A stretch of DNA of 64,000 nt from Collybiopsis luxurians FD-317 M1 (lineage: Eukaryota > Basidiomycota > Agaricomycetes > Agaricales > Omphalotaceae): contig KN834804.1 of the NCBI GenBank assembly GCA_000827265.1, positions 134,922 through 198,921 of the forward strand, in the 5' to 3' direction. The notes beneath the pieces are model-generated. The model was given only the letters and a program-made list of their open reading frames with translations, was not told where the DNA came from and ran no database searches. Numbering within the stretch: the stretch's first letter is position 1; each line of letters opens with the position of its first letter. Made by a program: the position numbers and the translations under genes. Shown here in pieces: positions 1 to 11,432 of the stretch.

Positions 1-1
1 C

Positions 2-679
2 CCCTGCCCTTCGCTTCGTCAATTTTCTTGGCGATCTCATGCGTTTTACCGCCTGGAAGAGGTGGAATGTCGTGCTGTTGGTGAACTTTTGGCTTCCGCG
101 GGGTCTTCCCTCGTCAACCTATCCCTCACATTTGATGTGGACTCTCTAAGCAATGATATAACGATAAGGAAACCCACTCTCAATGTTGCCAGTGAGTGAC
201 AATCGGTCCATGCGTGCATTATGTACTGATAGCTCCCGGTAGTTCGACAGTTTACTCACTTTCACAAGTTTGTGGACCTTACAAAGAACCCATTTCTCCA
301 AAACCTCACCCTAGACATCCACCCGGATCACTTCCTCGTTCTCTTTCTCAAACATTCTCTCCCACATCCAAACTCATCTATTCCAGCACTCAATGTGCGA
401 CGCCTTTCAATCCCGTCTCTCGAGCACGTCCTTTTTGCACTGAAAACTCGCATCATGTTCGGGTTGCCTACCGATAACTTCACCCACACAGATCTCGACC
501 TTGGGCTACAACACCCGGTGCTGGCTAACGTTCAGGAACTAGAGTTCGAAGAACGTGGACTTTTCCCGAGAGGTACAGCGGTGAATAAAATGGGGGAAGT
601 TTTGAGTGGTGTTTTGGAGCGCGGCGTTTCGCTAGTGACAAGTAATTCTAATACAAGTTGGAACAGACTAGATTCATAG
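2..679 (+). CDS. 3' part of an F-box/leucine-rich-type protein (5' end outside window)
   Basis: Two exons are visible: an open frame from the window edge to 191, an intron at 192-242 (GTGAGT...GGTAG), and a last exon at 243-679 ending in TAG. Joining them keeps one frame. The protein has short leucine-rich stretches (such as LEEVEC, LVNLSLTFDVD, FLQNLTLDIHPD, VLANVQELEFEE) spaced like the irregular repeats in fungal F-box/LRR proteins. No F-box is visible, but it would lie upstream of the window. The family call is inference from this pattern only; Agaricomycetes carry many such proteins of unknown target. It converges with MAK21, whose stop lies about 60 bp downstream on the other strand. 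Confidence 0.55.
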
Positions 680-737
680 AGACTCTCGCATTCCGTAAGA
701 AAAAAATATATTCAATCCGGGTGCTGCACATTCGCAA

Positions 738-3700
738 TTATATATCATCCTCCGGACCTTCCTCGATCAGCTTGGCATAATCTTCATAGCTCGCAAACGT
801 CGGCAGCGACTTGAGCTTTTTCCTCTTCTTCTTATCCTCCTCTTGTCTCTTCCTCTTCTTACTCTTCCCGTCCCCACTACCAATTCCTCCCCACTCTTCC
901 TCACCGTCGGGGTCGTCGGCATCAGATCCATCGTACTCGATTAGACCGTCAGGGAAATCACCGTTCAACGAGATGAGATCCTCGTCGTCAGAACCTTCTG
1001 CTAATGACAGACCGTCGTCGTCATCAGAGTCACCTTCAATGTCCTCGTCCTCGTCCTCGTCCAGATCCTCATCGGCGAGAGAGCCCAAATCATCGGAATC
1101 GTCACCGTCGACATCCGAGTCATCCATTATAAGATCATCGTCATCCCCGTGCGCCTTGGGCATGCTAGCTTGCATGGCCTGTGTTTAAAAAAAAAAGTTA
1201 GTGGTAGGAAAAAATAAATAAAAAGGACAAAAAATTTAAACGTACCTTCCAAACCTCATCCTCGTCTAAATCACTCCCCCCCTCTTCCTCCTCGTCGTCA
1301 TCTTCGTCTTCAGCTCCCGCTTTTGTCTTTGTCTTTGTCTTTTCTGCTTCATCTCCCGTTAAATCCATCTCCTCATCGCCACTCGAGTCCGCTTCCTCAT
1401 CCTCATCCTTATCCTCTTCCTCTTCTTCGCCAAGCCCTTCTTCGTCATCCGAAAGCTCCGCATCCTCACCCTTACTCTTCGCTTTGGCACGTTCATTCTT
1501 CCTCGTAAAGAATTTGTGGAAGAACAACTACAAAGATAATCGACGTTAGCTATCCTGTCAGACCCCGCCTACGCAACGAGACAAAACGTACCTGGTCAAC
1601 CGGCACATCCTCCGCCTTCTTCCTAACAAACTTCTCCTCATTCATCAACAAATCCCCAGCGCCGACCGATTCTCCTTTCACAAGCTTAACCCCCTCGATT
1701 CCACTCGCCGCAGGCTGCATCGCACTGACACCCCTCCCTTTGCCTTTCCCGTTGACACCTACATCATCCGTAGTGCTCTTCTTTGCATTTTTGTACACGA
1801 ACCGATCGAGGAAATGCGAGAGCGTGTTGAGGGAGAGGTCAGCGCTGGCGGTGAGCGGTTGCGAGGATAGCAGCTGTCGGGCGTGGAGCGATATCGTTGG
1901 ATGGTAGTGATAGAGAAGTGGTGTCTATATGTAGTCCATCGTTAGAAAATGTTGCTAAAAGTTATGAGCAAAAATTTACCAATTCCCATAAAGGCGATGA
2001 GGAAGCATGAGCAAACTGCGGGTCCCGTTTGCGGGGATCGTAAGGTTCCCCACCCTCCTTCGCAGGTTCTATGACCATGCTCCGTAAACCTGGTATCGAG
2101 CTGAACAGCTACGGAAAAAAAAAACCATCAACATCTGCAAGAGACGACTTTTTTGCGGGAAATGATGGCTCACCTCCCCAAGTAGGTACAAACCCCCAGC
2201 AATAAACTCGGTCGCACCATTCCCTCCACTGACCAGAACTTGTACAAACCTTTTGACAAGAGCCTTGATACGCTCATTATCGAGATTCCCAGCATCGGCT
2301 TTGATCGATTTGAAGAGAAGGTTGAGGTACATTGCCTGCTTGGACGACGTCCCCAGCCGTCCGTCATGCAGAGACGCGTACAGCGTTCGATAATATCGGT
2401 CCACGATGGACTTCGACGTGGACGAGCCAGACGAAGTAGTCGACGAGGAGAGAGAAGCAGATACATGCTGGATCAGAACAAGGGCCTGGAGGGAGATGTT
2501 GAACGTGGATTTGTGCGTAATGAGGAAGAGCGTATCGATGTGCTTCATTAGACTACACCGGACCGAAGCTGTTTCAGAACAACCAAGAATACGCCCTAAT
2601 TGGGAACTCACCCGACATCCTTTGCATCTATCTTCGCAAACGGTAACGCTCGATTCACACCGGTTAGGATAGCAGAAATAAGCTTCGAGTTCTCATCTTC
2701 TACTTCTCCAAATCCAGCAGCTCCTTTGACCTCGTTAATCTTGCCTTTGCCTTTGCCTTTGCCTTTGCCTTTGCCTTTGCCTTTTCCAGTTTTACGTTTG
2801 CCTTCTAGCACTCGCCCCTTCTTATCCATCCTGACTTCTACCTGTTCCTGATCGCCGCCACCGCCGCCCCCTCCACCCCCATCAGTAGCGTGATCACCCT
2901 CATCGGATATCTTCCCTTCTCCCAAAAGCTCCTTGAACATCTCAAAATACACCTCCATCAGCTTCAAAGCCACGTCACGGTCAGCCGGAGTGAGAACAAT
3001 CTGATTGAACGTTATCGTGGCGTAATAACGTGCGTGGGTATTGACTGGCTTTTTTTCCTCCGCAGACGCTTTATCTTTGCCTTTGCCTTTTACTTTTGCG
3101 GATAATGAAGAAGCCGAGGTTGCAGGGATGGGATCGGGTGTGTCGTCATCAGCAAAACGGATTTTTCGGTTTGCTATGTTCGCAGGAAGTTGGGATGTCG
3201 ATGCAGCGAATGCGGCTGCGGCGGAGACGGTAGCTGCTGCGGTTGGAGCGGCTGGACGTAGGACTAGGGCAGTTATTTCCCGGACAACGACGCCTTTCAT
3301 GGGAGCGTGAGGCTGAAGAAGTTGTAGGATGTGATAAGAAGCTCGAGAACATATATTTTTTTCGGTGTCACCCTGGAAAGGAAAATGTTAGCGGGTAAAC
3401 TGTTCGTGTGGTAAGGGAAATCTCACGAGCTTGTTCACGAGCAACCGCAACAAGTTCTGCTCCTGCTCAGGCTTGTCTCGAAGCAAAGTGAATATAAGGT
3501 TGAGCGTTTGAGTACGGACGTAAGGTAATGGGTCTAGAGAGAGGTTTTCGAGGATTTGAAGGATCGAGAAGAAATACTTTTTCAGCCAGTCCTCAAAGAA
3601 CCAAAGCACAAGATGCTGGTCCGTAACATCAGGATGCAACAGAGGTTGGTCGCGGAAGTACCTGACAGAAACCTGAGACGAGACCGCCGTAAGGAGAGCA

Positions 3701-4671
3701 AAAAGGCTTACTTGAGCTTACGATCTGGTGCTCCTCCCCCTACCCACCAATCCACAATACAACGAAGGGCTTTAAGACTTTCCTCTCGGCCTCCCTGACC
3801 TTTACCGCGTTCCGACATGCCCTTTAACGTGTCCAGAGCTTTGACATTGTGCAAAGGACTACTCTGGATTAAGAGAGTAAGGGCACTAAGCCTGTCCGAG
3901 AGCGTACCCGACTGTATAATTTTGGACAGGAAGGAAGCTTCCGATGCAGACGAGCTGCCTGAGGATGAAGACTTGAAGGTCTCCACGTCCTCCGAGTGAA
4001 GATTCGCAGCTTTGGCGGTCAAAGAACTAAGCTGAGCGGGAGTAATGGTAGGTACGGCAGTTGCCGTAGTGCTGAGACGCGGAACGGCATTATACCATTG
4101 AGAAGTCGGAGGAACTAAGAACTTTGACTTGGAATTTACAGTGATTTTCTTTGGCAGGTCGATCTTGGGTGTTAGATCAGCTGGCGAAGGTACGACTTTT
4201 GAGGTAGTAGCTGGCGTAGAATCCGGCTTTTGGACAGAATTTTTCGATGTCTTTTTTGGTGCAGGTTTCTCGGGCAGGGTCTCTGCCACCTTTGGAGCTT
4301 CTACCTTACTACTCCGAGGTTTTTTGGGCTTTTTAGAAGGCTTCGGGTCTGACTTTTCAACCTGCGATAGTTCGGGAACATCAAAGTTCAGACTTTTCAA
4401 AAATTTTGTTACATCTTTGGATAGAGTTGGCTAATCAATTATGAGTAAATATTCCAATGAAAATGGATAGGTATAAGCTCACATCGGCAGCTGCAGCAGA
4501 CCCGGACGCCTGATTCTCGTCGATGTCTTTCACCAACTCGAAATCTTCCGCATTTCCTCCCAGGGCCGTAATCTGGTCCTTCAATACTCCGTCTTTGGAT
4601 TTCTTGGAAGATGTCGGTTTAAGGGTATCCTTTTCAGCCTTTTGGCCCTTTTCTTTGCGCAGGCGGACCAT
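738..4671 (-). CDS. MAK21: MAK21/NOC1-like ribosome biogenesis protein (CBF/Mak21 family)
   Basis: Nine exons, 1155 codons; introns at 4431-4482, 3662-3711, 3373-3426, 2553-2611, 2109-2173, 1925-1979, 1528-1591 and 1179-1245, and the frame closes exactly. The family acts in nuclear steps of 60S ribosomal subunit maturation (Noc1-Noc2 complex). Visible: a lysine-rich N-terminus, a helical repeat region with the family-like LVNKLGDTEKNICSRASYH (about residues 378-400), a CBF-type segment (about residues 640-805: IDTLFLITHKSTFN, KQAMYLNLLFKSI, LWELTPLLYHYHP), then KFVRKK...FFHKFFTRKN, and a long acidic D/E-rich tail ending in a basic KKRKRQEEDKKKRKK run, typical of nucleolar proteins. A Gly-Lys dipeptide run (about nt 2743-2794) expands the middle. 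I chose the ATG at 4671 (MVRLRKEKGQ); an in-frame ATG lies at 4716. Confidence 0.93.
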
Positions 4672-5088
4672 GAAGGACGTGCAGAGAAAAATTAGGAGCA
4701 CGTGAGGAGATATCAATTAGACGCCCAGAGTCTTACTATCTTATCTGGGCGCTTAAATTAAGCGCACTTATTCCCAATTTTTCCATAACAGTGTCTTTAG
4801 CTTGAACGGTGAAAATAAGGGAGGTAGCTGTGTGTCATTCAGGCCGCTTTGGCTCCTAGTAGCATCAACCGATATCACCGATGTTGTCATCCACCAGTCA
4901 ATCTGCATGCAAAATTTCTTCATTCGGCTGTCGGAACTTGAATAATTTCAGAGTGCCAGCATGAATTCCTTTCCTATTACAGTCCTAGTGCTCGGTTTCT
5001 TGAACATTGTACCTGGACCAAGTGACCACCCCAACCTTCATCACGATTTCTGCGTCCCTGCAAAATTATTCGCTTCCCGCCGACAAAA
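4672..5088. promoter_or_regulatory. Divergent intergenic region between MAK21 and the OYE gene
   Basis: About 420 bp separate two divergently transcribed start codons, so both promoters must lie here. I see no clear TATA box for either gene and no other coding signal. Confidence 0.4.
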
Positions 5089-6642
5089 ATGTCCACGGTA
5101 GACAGTCTCTCTTCGCGCTCATCGTTGTCCAAATTATTTCAATCTATACGCGTCGGAAGACTCGATCTGAAGCATCGGATCGTATATCCACCTCAGACTC
5201 GGTACAAAGCGACTAGAAATGGGCATGTCCCTATACTCCCCCTCATGAAAGAGTACTACTCTCAACGGGCGAGCATGCCCGGCACGCTCATCATCACTGA
5301 AGCCGTCTTAATATCCGACAAGGCTGGTGGTAAGACACACTTGCCTGGGATCTGGTCTCAAGAGCAGGTCAATACCTGGAGGGAGGTGAGTTAAATTTAT
5401 GTAGCGAATCAACGAGATCCAAGTCAAGTTCCATTCTGGGACTGGTCTCGCTTGTTATCCGTGATTAACGCGTCCATTAAAATTCACTCATATGCTCCCG
5501 CTTATCCTTCCTTCATCTCCCCTCAAAACTCCCTTCAGATCGCAGATGAAATTCACGCCAAAGGATGCTTCGTCTACATGCAGATCTGGGCTGTAAGTAG
5601 TCCCCAATTCATCCCTAGACCATCTGATCTTTTCATACATACACAGTTGGGTCGTGCGGCGGAATACGACGACCCAGGGCTGGAAGACTCATCTGTGCCG
5701 TTTCAATATGTCTCGGCTTCAGATGTCCAACTTTTCGGACTCAGAGACAAACCACCGCGACCCTTGACGCTTGCGGAAATTAAAGAGTACATCTCGGATT
5801 TTGGCAAGGCTGCTGCGAATGCAGTGCTTGGAGCTGGATTCGATGGCGTCGAAATTCATGCTGCGAATGGATATTTATGCGACCAGTTTACTCAAGATGT
5901 GTCTAACAAACGCACGGATGAGTATGGGGGAAGCATTGAAGGGAGGTGCAGATTTGTGTTGGATGTTATGAAAGAAGTGGCCAATGCAGTGGGCCAGGAC
6001 CGAGCCGCTGTGAGGCTCAGCCCATGGAGCTTATTTCAAAGTGAGTCAAACAAGATGTGGACGTCCCAAAATCCCGCTAATAATTTTTCTTCGAGACATG
6101 CGAATGTCCGACCCGGTCCCTACTTTCAGCTACCTCGTTTCCAAGCTCAAAGAACAACTCCCAGACCTTGCCTATCTTCACCTCGTCGAGCCGCAGATCA
6201 GCGGATCCAAGACTGAGCTCGTAGACAACATCGTGCAGACCGACTCTAACGATTTCTTACGCGACATCTGGCGCCCAAAGCCGCTCGTATCGGCTGGTGG
6301 ATATACGAGGGAGACAGCGATGCAGACTGCAGACGAAAAAGGCGACTTGATTGCTTTTGGGAGATATTATATCTCGAACGTAAGTCTGATATTTTTTTTC
6401 GTGTCTATGCCTGGAGGTGATGCTCAGAGTACTTCCACGTCCACCTAAAATTTGGCTGAGCACAGCCCGACCTGCCTTCTAGAATTATGCAAAATCTCCC
6501 TTTGTTTCCCTACGACAGGGACAGCTTCTATATTCGGGGTGATACTAGCGGCCATGGGTATATTGACTACCCATTCTACACGCCGAATGATCAGGGTTTG
6601 AGCAGCGAAGAGGCTTTCGAAAAGCTGGTTAATGATATTTAA
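5089..6642 (+). CDS. Old Yellow Enzyme family NAD(P)H:flavin oxidoreductase
   Basis: Five exons, 401 residues; introns at 5386-5538, 5593-5646, 6041-6095 and 6380-6465, and the frame closes. An FMN-dependent TIM-barrel ene-reductase that reduces activated C=C bonds with NAD(P)H. Family marks: FQSIRVGRLDLKHRIVYPP near the N-terminus, YYSQRAS, LIITEAV, the HAKGCFVYMQIWALGRAA strand, the substrate-binding pair H188 and N191 in VEIHAANGYL, DQFTQDVSNKRTDEYGGS, VRLSPW, and GRYYISN before the C-terminus. Length fits fungal OYEs of about 380-410 residues. The conserved FQD after RLSPW reads FQN, which depends on the 6041-6095 splice. The first intron (153 bp) is long for this window. Physiological substrate unknown. 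Confidence 0.9.
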
Positions 6643-7048
6643 CCCTTTAAAGGTATAGTAACAATCGAAGTAGAGAAATAAAACTTTTGCCCTCGTGACA
6701 CGTCTGGCCACGTTTAGACAGACTAGTTTCCGACGGCTGGATGACACCAAGTGTGGGCAGACCCTCCCGTAAGGAAGGTGTATTACTCGGCATGGCCCGT
6801 AGGCATGCACAGAAGAAAAGCACCCGGTGTGATAAAGCGCTAACGATGACAGTCGATTGTACATTCAGAACAGAGCGCAATAATCTTTCTGACCCGGGAC
6901 TGGAGTAAGAACAGCCATCTCAATTCCAGTGAGCGCCACTTCCTCTAGTGTTGCATAGCTCCTGGATTTCGGCTTCCTGATACGGCTCGCGGTCGTAAAA
7001 CTACATATATACAACTATCGCCTTTATTACTCTGCCCTCGCGTTTATC
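6643..7048. other. Intergenic, no feature seen
   Basis: Spacer between the OYE stop and the next start codon. It holds the 3' flank of one gene and the promoter of the next (an ATATATACAA stretch lies about 45 bp before the ATG). Short open frames here overlap the OYE terminus and do not look coding. Confidence 0.4.
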
Positions 7049-7765
7049 ATGTCCTCCGGAGACTCTACGCCCAGTACTCAGAGTAATATCCCTTCAGCAC
7101 CCGTCCCAGAAAAAGCAATAACCTACTTCGGTAATTGCCAATGTGGACTCATCAAATTTACGGTAAAGATTCCGGGGTCCATTTATAAACAAGAAATTAC
7201 AAGTTGTAATTGTTCGTACTCGCGTCATATAGAGTATAGTTCACGACGGTGCTAACTACCTACGAACTGCGTATAGGCTCTATTTGCAGTCGAAATGGAT
7301 ACCTTTATGTATACCGACCCATTTCGGAAATGAGATACTTTTCTGGTGAGAAGGATCTTCAGGTGAATAGATATTCTGTTGGGCATACCCTACCCTAAGC
7401 CGACTAAGGATGATATACATTTGCTTTCCGCCAAGATAGGGTTATAGCTTCGGGACAAAGAGAGCAGTACATCAATTTTGTCCCAAATGTGGAAGCTCGA
7501 TAGGTTCATATAGCTTGGATCCTGAGATCTTTCCTGGAATTAAAGCAATCAATGTAAGTACGCAATTTTTACTACCTTTCTTGAACCGTAACCGAGGCGT
7601 CCGGCTCATACAAAGAGGCTTCTCTGATGGCTTTTGTTTTGGCAGGTTCGAATGTTGAACGGTATCGACCTTTCGAAACTTGAGATTATAACCGCTGTGA
7701 ACGGGAGGGCAGTGGGTCCAGAGTATGAAGTGGGGAAATGGCACGAAGTTTTGGACTCGGAGTGA
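7049..7765 (+). CDS. GFA/CENP-V-fold zinc-binding protein
   Basis: Four exons, 160 residues; introns at 7212-7276, 7363-7439 and 7554-7645, and the frame closes. The glutathione-dependent formaldehyde-activating (GFA) fold binds zinc through spaced cysteines. Those are visible: CQCG near residue 32, SCNCSICSRNGY created across the first splice, and HQFCPKCGSS after GYSFGT. The chain ends with KWHEVLDSE. Despite the family name, most fungal members have no shown formaldehyde activity, so I give only the fold. It is single-domain and of usual length (130-170 residues). The start is the first ATG after a CT-rich leader. Confidence 0.85.
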
Positions 7766-8066
7766 TCTGGTGTTCTTTGCTTTGAGGTAATTTTACGAAG
7801 AATTGGGGTCGACAGGATGTATATATATATAAGATCTTTCTTAGAACTATTATGCACGTCGCTCGCACGTTTGTCGTTGTTTTAATTGAGCAGAGACTTT
7901 TTTGCTTGTCTACAAATGGGCCTTCTCATACTCAGGAATGGTATTTACTCGTTGCCACGTCTAACCAATGCAATTTTGGTTCGCATGTTATTCGTATGGT
8001 CATCTAAAGCTTCCATTAATTGTACCGCTATGAATGCTTGTACTTTACAACCCTATTTCATCCCGT
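7766..8066. other. Intergenic, no feature seen
   Basis: About 300 bp between converging genes. It contains a short TATATATATA run near 7821 and no convincing coding sequence. Confidence 0.35.
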
Positions 8067-8532
8067 CTAAGCCTGAACCGAGAGAAAAGAAATGTGTTTC
8101 CCAATCTCACGCCGACTTCCCCCGCCGTGGAGAAATAGAGTTTGCTCCCAATCGGTTTTTATTTTGTTCACGAAGTCACAGACGTTTCTCATACCGCCCC
8201 CTAAAACCCCAGATTCGGACACGTACTTCTCAAGGAGCCCGATGCCCATAGGTTTCATGGAGACAGTCAAGTCGACTTCCCAGCGAAAGCCTAAGTTGGG
8301 ATAACTATCTACCAATTCACCGACTGAAACGTACGAAAGATCACGTCTAGGTGGACTTAATGGAGTCAATCAATAATAAGGCCTTGTATGCGAGTAAATT
8401 GCTCTTTGACGTTCTTGAACTGGGTTAACACAGAGTTACTGGTGTCCGTCAACCTTCTCTCCTGTTCTTCGAACTGATCAATGAAACCACAGACTCCATC
8501 ATACCGAGCAGTTGGATTGTGGCGCCGGCCAT
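8067..8532 (-). CDS. Doubtful small gene or gene relic, unidentified
   Basis: Two open stretches on the minus strand look partly coding. One (about 8400-8530) reads with a polar, helix-prone run FIDQFEEQERRLTDTSNSV; the other (8067-8369) reads KTDWEQTLFLHGG. They are in different frames and I could not find splice sites that join them, and the frame of the ATG at 8532 differs from that of the helical run. A TATAAA motif on the minus strand near 8645 sits where a promoter would be expected. This may be a decayed gene, or a real one whose splicing I cannot resolve. I do not recognise a family. Confidence 0.25.
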
Positions 8533-8770
8533 GTTCCAGGCTCTAGAGCGAAGGAATTGGGGTCCCTACAGGTTAACAGACGTATTACACACAAAACGCG
8601 CACCAATCTCTGGGAAAATGAAAGGATGTAGATTCCGGATTTATACTGCGTGGTCTGTAGTCCAATACAGTCCGTACGTAGTATATATCTGAGTGACTAA
8701 GCCTTTTAAAGTCCATTTGCCCACCGTCTATCTAATGAGAGTGAGTCGCATTACTGAAAGAGTGTCCCAT

Positions 8771-10067
8771 CTATATATTGTCGTCGGACATAAACAAAAC
8801 GTCGGGGCAGATAATTCTTGGATCACGATCGCTCAACTTCGCCTTTTGGTACAACATCCGCAAATATCTACATTTATCCCCGATTGCCGCCTCCCACCCT
8901 GGCACTTGAGACGAAATCCTATTGCGCATGAGCACTCGCAAGTGTTTGTTCTCCAGTTCGTCTGAACTATGGGGCCACCTGAAAGAAGGATTCATCGCCC
9001 ACATAGGAACAATCCGAGCCCCCTCCCAGTCAAGAACGGTGAGGATCACTGTGGGATCTGTGCGGGACACGAGAACGTTATGAGTAGAGAAATCAACGTG
9101 TTCTATACTCAATTGCGAGGCACTCCACTGCCGGCTTGATTCTAAATCATGAGATGAACGAATCAAGTCCAAAACAGCGTCTATACGCGCCGAAGCTTCG
9201 TTTGGGGGTGACAGGGAGAGCTTGTACGCAAGATCTTGGCGGGCACTGGCCTCAAGCCAAGCCGCTGTAGTAGTGAAGGGGCCACATTTCGCTTCATCTG
9301 GGGCAGAGACGGCAAAGTAATTATTCGTCGGAAGAAAAGTCATCGGTCCGACGAAAAATTTGCCATCTGCGTTTTGGTACAGACTTCCGATTAGATTAAA
9401 AGATTGCCGCATGAGTTGAGCCCATAAATCTGCCAAAGAAAGAACCAGCTGTTCGCGTTGAGCCGTGGTCAGAGTATCCCATACATGGTCGACCCTCCGG
9501 CCATCAACCTAACCCGGCCAAAGCTCAGTATTTCTGACACTGCAGAGATAAGTGATGGAGATCATACATATTCCATTACCGCAAAGCGGCCCCCGACTCG
9601 CCCATCCTGGTCAGCATCGTATCCATAGATCCAAGGGACAGGGATAGTGGAATGTTCTTTCAAAAAGCGCATGGTCGCGATCTAATCGAAATTCTATGAA
9701 CGCTGTCATCATTGCAAAGGGTCCCGCGAACCTCTGATGGCATTTTATTTCGAGAAGACAGCCCGCAACCACCACGATTGGCTGCTTGCGAATAGACTGC
9801 TTCAACACGAACAAGCTTCTTTCCGGTACGCGACATTTGCGCGATGTAAGTCTTCGAGATACAGACACATCAATACACAGAAAACCATAAGAAATTCGTA
9901 AGTAAGTATTTACTAAATGGTGGCTTCCTACAAAGTCTTGAGTAATCATGGCAGACGCGCTTTAGAAGTTTTTTACCTTGGACGTATCTCTCTAAAGACT
10001 CACAGTGGTCGTCCAGTAGACTTTCTACGCGCTCTCTGAGGACATCTTCGTTCAGTGAGCCAAACAT
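8771..10067 (-). CDS. APH-type phosphotransferase family protein (5' exons uncertain)
   Basis: Protein-kinase-like fold of the aminoglycoside phosphotransferase/choline kinase superfamily, very numerous in Agaricomycetes and mostly of unknown substrate. Supported exons: a start exon from 10067; an exon ending MPSE joined to IATMRFLKEHSTIPVPWIYGY (intron about 9685-9734), the usual SEIATM...TIPVP signature; then RFAVMEY joined to VDGRRVDHVW (intron about 9511-9568); then a long last exon. The catalytic loop HVDFSTHN (His, Asp, Asn present) and the metal-binding LDWEG motif are intact. The region between the start exon and SEIATM has no clear nucleotide-binding strands in any frame I tried, so either an intron is missed or the N-lobe has degenerated. 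Confidence 0.75.
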
Positions 10068-11077
10068 TCTGATAGTTTAGAGGCAGTGAAGGGGCGTCCG
10101 CAGCGACCTCTCTTCACGACATGAAGGGCAAAGGTGCCGGCCCGCACTTTGCGGCAACTACAATTCTCATCATGATCGTCGCACTCATATGATCAGCACT
10201 CAAAAAATGGGGTCTCTTCCGATGTTTTCCCAGAAAAACACGCTGAGGTAATTCTCCATCATCACAGAACTTCTAGCACGAGGAGGGGTTTGACAATACT
10301 GTGCTGTACTGCGAATGCGGTATTGTACTTTTAAAGTTGGAGTCTAGACTCATAGACTTTCATGTTACGGGGATGAACCCCTTGATTTGATCTAGTCGTT
10401 TGTAGTCCTATTGGCCACGGGATGCCTTTTGCTCGCTTGAAAACCATGCTCAAGTAACTGTGCATTCTCCGTAGGACTGCTCTAGGTAAAAAAACTCACG
10501 CCTCGGTGATGACGGTCTTTATGTTTCTGCCTTTGGGATGGATATCGGCACCTCAGCCTAATCTCAGATGGTCTTATCTGTAGGCTTTGAGTTTAAAGTC
10601 GACATGAGTAAGAAATTATGTCCTTCTTCGAGTCGTCTGCCAACAATTTCGGAAGCTCGATCCCCTTTGCTGTGCGATGTTATGACCCTTCTGAGAGATC
10701 ACATCCGAGTCCCTTTCCACATCCCCATAGCATACCTTGATGGCATTACTGTCGCCGACACACGCCGTCAGGAACTTTCACCGAGAGGTAATTGAATACT
10801 GGATCCGGGAAGGAAGGAAAGGCGAGCCACTCATGAAAGGTTAAGAAGGCGCGGAGATATCCTTGTCACTTCGTTTACTTCAGTTTCTGTGTTAAACATG
10901 TTTTATTAGGTATCCCCGGACCCGCCACCTCGTGTATTGAGCAGCAGGCAGTCGTAGCTTAGATTCACCCCTGCTTCCTCACACTATAAAGTCAAGGTGT
11001 TCCATTCCATCTCGCTATCAACCCTCTTCGTCATTAACCTTCGAATAACACTCAAGCAGCCTTAGTCTCATACAAAT
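10068..11077. other. Intergenic, no gene seen
   Basis: About 1 kb without a convincing coding segment on either strand. The last 100 bp holds a plausible promoter for the small candidate gene at 11078: a CTATAAAG motif near 10984 followed by a pyrimidine-rich leader. Confidence 0.4.
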
Positions 11078-11432
11078 ATGCCTACTCAGGAATCCACCAC
11101 TAGGGAGTGGCGCCCCATTTTTTTCTCGGCAGGCCAGGAATGTTGCATGTGGCTGAAAGACCCTAGGAGCCGTTACGGCTACTCTCTTTCTTCCTTCAGA
11201 TGCACAGTCGATCGTGAGTTCTCCGTTTTCTTCCACATCCCCCATTTTCCCCCCATTATTCGATCTACAAAACACCCACTTACTGTTGCTGCCTCCCTCC
11301 AGATCAAGGCACTGAAATGACCAAGGTAAATTCTCTGTTCAAATTAGCTCGTGTTGGTCACGCAACATACTTACGTCCTTTTCTTACACCTTCTCAGCCC
11401 CCCAACATGGGGTTTTGGGAGAAGATCTGAGG
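11078..11432 (+). CDS. Possible short multi-exon gene, perhaps a HIG1-like relic
   Basis: A well-formed promoter (TATA near 10984, CT-rich leader) precedes an ATG at 11078. Exon 1 can be spliced (GTGAGT at about 11211, AG before ATCAAGG) to a tiny exon encoding QGTEMTK, then (GTAAAT...TTCTCAG) to PPNMGFWEKI followed by a stop. The order TK-PPxM-xFWEKI resembles the start of fungal HIG1-domain (Rcf1-type) mitochondrial proteins. In the next frame the sequence continues EGPSAHALPLVGFLSAFIYG, a membrane-type helix, so a one-base frame difference separates two halves. The identification is tentative and rests on short motifs. Confidence 0.25.

Noticed and set aside
811..1188. Serine-rich open frame on the plus strand
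   Set aside because: It is the antisense of the acidic and lysine-rich tail of MAK21; its composition is explained by GAY/GAR codons on the other strand.
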